Shown here piece after piece: positions 6,150 through 6,246 of a DNA stretch of 6,246 nt. The first letter of the stretch is position 1. Every line of letters begins with the position of its first letter. The DNA comes from Methanomicrobiales archaeon (GTDB lineage: Archaea > Halobacteriota > Methanomicrobia > Methanomicrobiales > Methanoculleaceae). The translations under genes and the position numbers were made by a program. Location: the NCBI GenBank assembly GCA_012510295.1, contig JAAZID010000201.1:1-6246 (forward strand), read 5' to 3'. Under the pieces are notes generated by a model. The model did not search any database. It saw nothing but the letters and a program-made list of their open reading frames with translations, and was not told the origin of the DNA.

Positions 6150-6246
6150 ATGACAGAGATTGATCTTGAAGATTTACCAGGCGTCGGACCAGCCACCGCC
6201 GATAAGCTCCGTGAAGCCGGTTATGGAACCGTCGAGAGCATTGCGA
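6150..6246 (+). CDS. radA: DNA repair and recombination protein RadA, N-terminal part (cut by right window edge)
   Basis: The first 32 codons are present. RadA is the archaeal RecA/Rad51 recombinase that pairs homologous DNA and exchanges strands, working on RPA-coated single strands. The visible part, beginning [20 protein letters not shown], matches the N-terminal helix-hairpin-helix domain of Rad[18 protein letters not shown] (9-25) followed by VESIA (28-32), where one expects the phrase about a helix-hairpin-helix. The Walker motifs lie beyond the window. It has its own ribosome site and probably its own promoter, 118 bases after the RPA gene. Short helix-hairpin-helix starts occur in other proteins, but the exact order of the opening residues and the RPA neighbour make RadA the best call. 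Confidence 0.93.
   Translation, partial: MTEIDLEDLPGVGPATADKLREAGYGTVESIA

Overview
The window looks like chromosomal DNA from a GC-rich methanogenic archaeon, most likely order Methanomicrobiales and Methanoculleus-like. The taxonomic call rests on the gene content (an archaeal RadA start, an RPA with several OB folds, a methanogen-type DapL, an Nre-family repair protein and a DUF2117-like protein), archaeal Shine-Dalgarno sequences (GGTGAT, GAGGT, AGGAG), A/T-rich TATA-like boxes and high-GC coding sequence. It was made by reading the sequence, not by a database search. All genes are compactly packed. I see no mobile element, CRISPR array, tRNA or rRNA.

Left half (minus strand, reading leftward from about 2107): a TIGR00266/AIM24-family protein, then a DUF2117-like protein of unknown function, then the first 120 codons of an Nre-family DNA repair protein that runs off the left edge. 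The last two genes are separated by only 3 bases, and the stop codon of the upstream gene lies inside the ribosome binding site of nre, so the two are probably translationally coupled.

Middle (2108-2323): a 216-base divergent intergenic region. It carries A/T-rich TATA-like boxes facing both ways and a small set of CCGGT/ACCGG repeats.

Right half (plus strand): dapL (LL-diaminopimelate aminotransferase), lysA (diaminopimelate decarboxylase) and an RPA-like single-stranded DNA binding protein form a tight cluster. dapL and lysA overlap by 4 bases, and the RPA gene starts 10 bases after lysA from a TTG codon. After a 118-base, relatively A/T-rich gap with its own promoter-like signals, the first 32 codons of radA begin and run off the right edge. 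dapL and lysA supply two steps of lysine synthesis by the DapL route; the epimerase gene dapF is not in the window. The RPA and RadA proteins act together in homologous recombination and repair.

All genes in the window are of known or broadly conserved families. The least understood part is the DUF2117-Nre coupling, where a protein of unknown function is physically tied to a DNA repair factor. I do not see convincing evidence for a wholly new system.
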